Shown one piece after another: positions 60,741 through 64,000 of a stretch of 64,000 bases of DNA. Made by a program: the position numbers and the translations under genes. How positions within the stretch are numbered: position 1 is the first letter of the stretch; each line of letters opens with the position of its first letter. Source of the DNA: Spirochaetota bacterium (GTDB lineage: Bacteria > Spirochaetota > UBA4802 > UBA5550); the NCBI GenBank assembly GCA_016928865.1, contig JAFGJX010000070.1, positions 38,541-102,540 on the forward strand, read 5' to 3'. Under the pieces are notes generated by a model that searched no databases, was not told where the DNA came from, and saw only the letters and a list, made by a program, of their open reading frames with translations.

Positions 60741-61778
60741 TTATATAATGAACATTGAGTCGCCATAGGAGAAGAATCGATATTTCATCTCCACCGCTTC
60801 GCGATATGCCGACATGATGGTCTCGTAACCGGCAAAAGCCGCCACCAGCATGAGGAGGGTCGATCTGGGCGTGTGAAAATTCGTTATCATGCAATCCACG
60901 GAACGTGGTTTCTTCGGCGGATAGATGAAAATATCCGTCTCCCCCGCTCCCGGCGCATTGACGCCGTTGTGGAAAGTGGTCTCCAGTACCCTGAGGGCCG
61001 TTGTTCCAACGGCTATAATGCGGTTATTGCTCCTTCTCGTACGATTGATTAATTCCGCGGTTGGTTCACCCAGCATGTATTTTTCACTGTGCATCCGGTG
61101 TCGAGTAATGTCCGATTCCCTGACGGGCTGGAACGTGCCCCATGAAACATGAAGCGTGACAAACGCTGTCCGGACACCCATGTCAGTTATGGATTGGAGC
61201 AGCCGCCTGCTGAAATGAAGACCGGCGGTCGGCGCCGCGACGGCACCGCTTTCCCGCGCATACACGGTCTGGTACCTTTCACGGTCGGATTCCGAGACGA
61301 TGCGCTTTATATACGGCGGCAAAGCGATATCTCCTATCCGGTCAAGCAGTGAATCATCAAGCGGGATATTTGTCTCCAGTTCAAACACGTCACCGTCCCT
61401 CTTTATTATTTTAAACGCGATCCCGCCATCCTTCACCGGATAGAGCGATTCCCCGGGCCTGCACCGCTTTGCCCTGTTGGTTATCCCTGTCCACCTTCTT
61501 TCATCAAGCTTTCTCGTGAGCAGCAATTCGAGAGACGCTCCCGTCTCTTTTGTGCACTGTATGCGGGCGCTGATGACCCGCGCATCGTTGAATACCAGCA
61601 GATCATCACTCTTCAAAAAATCAGTAAGTCGGGAAAACGTGCTATGGGAGTGCTCGCCGGTGGCCCGGTTAAGGACAAAGAGCCTGGATTCATCTCTAGA
61701 ATTTTCCGGATGCTGCGCAATCAGTCCGGGAGGGAGTTCAAAGTTGAAATCATCGAGAGTAAAATGTGTCTGTCGCAT
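60741..61778 (-). CDS. queA: S-adenosylmethionine:tRNA ribosyltransferase-isomerase
   Basis: 345 residues. DDFNFELPPGLIAQHP, LVFNDARVISARI, APTAGLHFS, VTLHVSWGTFQPVRESDI and TNFHTPRSTLLMLVAAFAG are the standard QueA blocks. It adds the epoxycyclopentanediol part of queuosine to tRNA wobble G34. The start lies 3 bases past the SpoIID-like stop, so it belongs to the xerD-like/spoIID-like/queA operon. Confidence 0.98.
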   Translation of the reverse strand: MRQTHFTLDDFNFELPPGLIAQHPENSRDESRLFVLNRATGEHSHSTFSRLTDFLKSDDLLVFNDARVISARIQCTKETGASLELLLTRKLDERRWTGITNRAKRCRPGESLYPVKDGGIAFKIIKRDGDVFELETNIPLDDSLLDRIGDIALPPYIKRIVSESDRERYQTVYARESGAVAAPTAGLHFSRRLLQSITDMGVRTAFVTLHVSWGTFQPVRESDITRHRMHSEKYMLGEPTAELINRTRRSNNRIIAVGTTALRVLETTFHNGVNAPGAGETDIFIYPPKKPRSVDCMITNFHTPRSTLLMLVAAFAGYETIMSAYREAVEMKYRFFSYGDSMFII

Positions 61779-61781
61779 GAT

Positions 61782-62957
61782 TCACTGCACGGTGTATGAC
61801 GCATTTATCTTAGAGGCAAGGTATCCGCTTCTGGTATGCTTTATCTTCACCTGCGTGTAATAGTGGTTTAAAATCTCGCGATAATTAAACCCGCTGCGGG
61901 CCATGCCGCGGGCTCCCCACTGGCAGAGGCCAACACCGTGCCCCCATCCGTGTCCATATAATACCAGGCTGCTGCCCGATTTTTTCGAGGTAAAATAGAG
62001 GCTGAGAATCTTTTCAGGCGGAAACATGAGCCTGAAATTATTCCCGGAAATTGTTATTGTGCCCCTTGTGTGCTTTATCGAGACATCAGTGACACGGTCG
62101 TTTTTTCTGCGGAACGTGACAGTTCGAATGGGTCCCATTCCCGGGTTCTGCACGGATACATGTCGAGCAATTTCATCGATCGACAATACCGTTTCCCAGC
62201 TGTATTTAGTCGATTCGCCGCAGTACCCGCATTTCACGCTGTTCAGATATGGCAGCTGGTTATTTTTCCATACCTGTGCGTCATCCGATGTTTTACCGCC
62301 GCACGTTGAATGAAAATAGGACAGTATCGGCATGCCGTCATAAAGGAGTATTTCACCCCGTGTGTCCATAACCGCCTCGGTAGTGCTCGGCCTCTCATCG
62401 TTGATCCCTCGATATACCTGCGAATTAACCGTCGCGTCAAGATCGTATAGAGAGCCCCTCTTTCGGTTATGTATTATATGGTAGTATGTATAGGTGCGTG
62501 CTGCGACGGCCTGGGCCTTCAGGGCGTCAGGCTCCCAGCCTGACGGTATCTCGCAGGGAACAACGCTCGATAGATATTCATCAACACGCACGATATTAAT
62601 AATATGCATCGCGTTCTGAGCCGGGACAATTTCGAAATAACCCCGATATGGGATTCCATTCAGCATGAGGGGTTTGCCATTCGGCTCAACACGGATAGTG
62701 GTCCGTATTTCTTCAGGCAGGAAAACAGCCGACATTTTTTCCGTTACAGAACCGTCACCGGATATTCTTATCACTCTGTTCGAAGACACTGTGAAAGAAC
62801 TATTAGTGGTAAGCAATAATATACGTACGACAGGGGAATCTGCCCCATCCCAGTGAATATTTCTCGCGATAAACGACGCGCATGATCCTGATGCGAGGAT
62901 CAGGATCAAAAATAACGCGCCATTTATGAGGTTTTTAACAGAGGTCCGAAAAGACAT
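61782..62957 (-). CDS. SpoIID/LytB-domain lipoprotein
   Basis: 391 residues from the ATG at 62957, one base past the recombinase stop; the frame is open 50 codons earlier inside that gene. Lipobox-like SGSC (Cys26) after a hydrophobic signal. The SpoIID/LytB core is clear: VDEYLSSVVPCEIPSGWEPDALKAQAVAARTYTYYH, STCGGKTSDDAQVW, GHGWGHGVGLCQWGARGMARSG. Members remodel peptidoglycan, removing stem-peptide-free glycan in sporulation or as septal lytic enzymes; in a non-sporulating diderm a cell-wall role is inferred. Confidence 0.9.
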   Translation of the reverse strand: MSFRTSVKNLINGALFLILILASGSCASFIARNIHWDGADSPVVRILLLTTNSSFTVSSNRVIRISGDGSVTEKMSAVFLPEEIRTTIRVEPNGKPLMLNGIPYRGYFEIVPAQNAMHIINIVRVDEYLSSVVPCEIPSGWEPDALKAQAVAARTYTYYHIIHNRKRGSLYDLDATVNSQVYRGINDERPSTTEAVMDTRGEILLYDGMPILSYFHSTCGGKTSDDAQVWKNNQLPYLNSVKCGYCGESTKYSWETVLSIDEIARHVSVQNPGMGPIRTVTFRRKNDRVTDVSIKHTRGTITISGNNFRLMFPPEKILSLYFTSKKSGSSLVLYGHGWGHGVGLCQWGARGMARSGFNYREILNHYYTQVKIKHTRSGYLASKINASYTVQ

Positions 62958-62958
62958 A

Positions 62959-63852
62959 TCAACTCTTCGGATGGTGCTTTTTATGTATTTCCTGAAGCTT
63001 TTTCTTGGCCAGGTGCGTGTACACCTGTGTGGTTGATATATCCATATGCCCCAGTAATTCCTGCACCGATCTGAGATCAGCTCCATTCTCAATAAGATGG
63101 GTTGCAAAAGAATGTCTCAGGGTATGCGGCGTAATATTCTTTTTTATTCTCGTCCGCGCGACATAATTCTTTAAAAGGCGCCAGACGCTTTTTCGATTGA
63201 GCCGCGACCCTTTCTTGCTGATGAAAAGATATTCGCTCTCACGTTTACCGCATATTTCCGGCCGTGATTCAGCAAGGTATTTCCTCAGGAGTCGCTTTGC
63301 TTCGTCTCCAATTGGAGCGAGTCGCTCTTTATTGCCCTTGCCGACTATCCGTATGAGCGAATTATCAAAATCAACATTATCATGTAATATTTCTATCGCT
63401 TCGCTGATCCTCATCCCGCATGAATACAGTAGCTCGAAAATTGTTTTATCGCGCAGCTCATAAATATCGTTTTCGGATATGGAAAGAAAGAGCGTGTTCA
63501 CCTCGCCGATGTTAAGGAAATCAGGAAGTGTCTTTTCCACATGGGGCGATTCAATTTTTGATGTCGGATTATCCACCTCCTCCATCTTGTCCGAGATGAA
63601 ATTATAGAACTGGCGGATGGCAGCGAGAGATCGTGCAAGAGTCCGGGTCGAATTTTTTTTCTTGTTTTTTTCAAAATTCAGGAATTGCTGAATATCATCC
63701 TGAGTTGCTGATAATATGTCTTTGTTGTTGGATGACATAAAGTCGCTGAATTTCTTCAAGTCATAGGTGTATGAATAGATTGAATTTTCCGATAACCCCT
63801 TTTCGACCTGTAAAAACCTTTTAAACCGATTGATTGCTTGAACTTCTTTCAC
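62959..63852 (-). CDS. xerD: Tyrosine recombinase, XerC/XerD family
   Basis: 297 residues, standard Xer length. N-terminal SAM-like core-binding domain (FLQVEKGLSENSIYSYTYDLKKF), then catalytic residues: Arg in YSCGMRISEAIEI, HTLRHSFATHL (His-x-x-Arg), GHMDISTTQVYTHL with the nucleophile Tyr. Likely resolves chromosome dimers at dif with a partner; XerC versus XerD is not certain. First gene of the operon, with the promoter in 63853-64000. No signs of an integrative element around it. Confidence 0.92.
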   Translation of the reverse strand: MKEVQAINRFKRFLQVEKGLSENSIYSYTYDLKKFSDFMSSNNKDILSATQDDIQQFLNFEKNKKKNSTRTLARSLAAIRQFYNFISDKMEEVDNPTSKIESPHVEKTLPDFLNIGEVNTLFLSISENDIYELRDKTIFELLYSCGMRISEAIEILHDNVDFDNSLIRIVGKGNKERLAPIGDEAKRLLRKYLAESRPEICGKRESEYLFISKKGSRLNRKSVWRLLKNYVARTRIKKNITPHTLRHSFATHLIENGADLRSVQELLGHMDISTTQVYTHLAKKKLQEIHKKHHPKS

Positions 63853-64000
63853 GTCTTCTCTCCTGAGTGGTTATTTTTTTTTCCCACTCCTACTTGGTAT
63901 GAAAAAAATTCACCAGGCATGTTATATTAATTAATGTATTCGTCCCTTCAATATTTACAAATTAATTATCGGTCATATGGTATTATGTCTTTATAAATTC

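Noticed and set aside
62958..63107. 50-codon N-terminal extension of the SpoIID-like protein
   Set aside because: It overlaps the recombinase coding sequence and lacks protein character; the signal peptide begins at 62957.
62959..63852. Tyrosine recombinase as integrase of a genomic island
   Set aside because: Length and motifs fit housekeeping XerC/XerD, it is in an operon with spoIID-like and queA, and no att repeats or cargo genes were seen.

Overview
The window looks like a chromosomal segment of a diderm bacterium, most likely a spirochaete (Spirochaetota, Leptospira-like). I infer this from a DUF1554/endostatin-like lipoprotein, a class III adenylate cyclase beside a FecR-type protein and a beta-barrel, Omp85-like and SpoIID/LytB-type envelope proteins, stand-alone RRM proteins, and GHKL-ATPase and STAS signalling proteins. 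It is housekeeping-rich: I see no insertion sequence, phage block or CRISPR array. Genes are tightly packed, often with ATGA/TTGA/GTGA stop-start overlaps, and TTG and GTG starts are common.

Layout. 1-3397: DNA-damage operon mrfA(partial)-mrfB-dinB. 3442-6071: asnS with an upstream class II synthetase-like paralogue (possible asparagine synthetase). 6337-16133: RRM protein, purB, two radical-SAM proteins, Na/Pi transporter, an HExxH protein, recO, CorC-like protein and a GDPD-like pseudoenzyme. 16134-21776: minus-strand unit of adenylate cyclase, FecR/Fn3-like protein and outer-membrane barrel. 22218-29537: GHKL ATPase, pyruvoyl arginine decarboxylase, diguanylate cyclase, rhomboid, cupin, family-4 UDG, MBL hydrolase, a START protein behind a strong palindrome, and patatin. 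29722-40635: divergent CysRS-like protein, triple twin-CX3C secreted protein, lipoprotein, eno-ftsB-like, TsaC-like, a protease-like/propeller/Omp85 fusion, hisBHA and a second diguanylate cyclase. 40745-44102: tRNA(CAU)-rplU-prp-rpmA-obg-proB.

44106-54474 is the metabolic centrepiece: hemC and cobA-hemD (minus) diverge from hemB-hemL-hemA-ahbD-ahbAB-ahbC-sirC (plus). Together these encode nearly the whole route from glutamyl-tRNA through siroheme to heme b, the siroheme-dependent (Ahb) pathway; AhbA and AhbB are fused into one protein. The only step without a dedicated gene here is iron insertion into sirohydrochlorin.

54513-64000: a second RRM protein, a GcvH-like protein without its lipoyl lysine, a small membrane protein, ispF, STAS protein, a zinc-ribbon/RNase H/recJ operon, and an xerD-like/spoIID-like/queA operon.

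A recurring theme is proteins whose fold is recognisable but whose catalytic residues are changed: the GDPD-like, phosphatase-like (in the cyclase), GcvH-like, peptidase-like, TsaC-like and CysRS-like proteins. All functional calls rest on motif and family recognition by eye; no database search was run.
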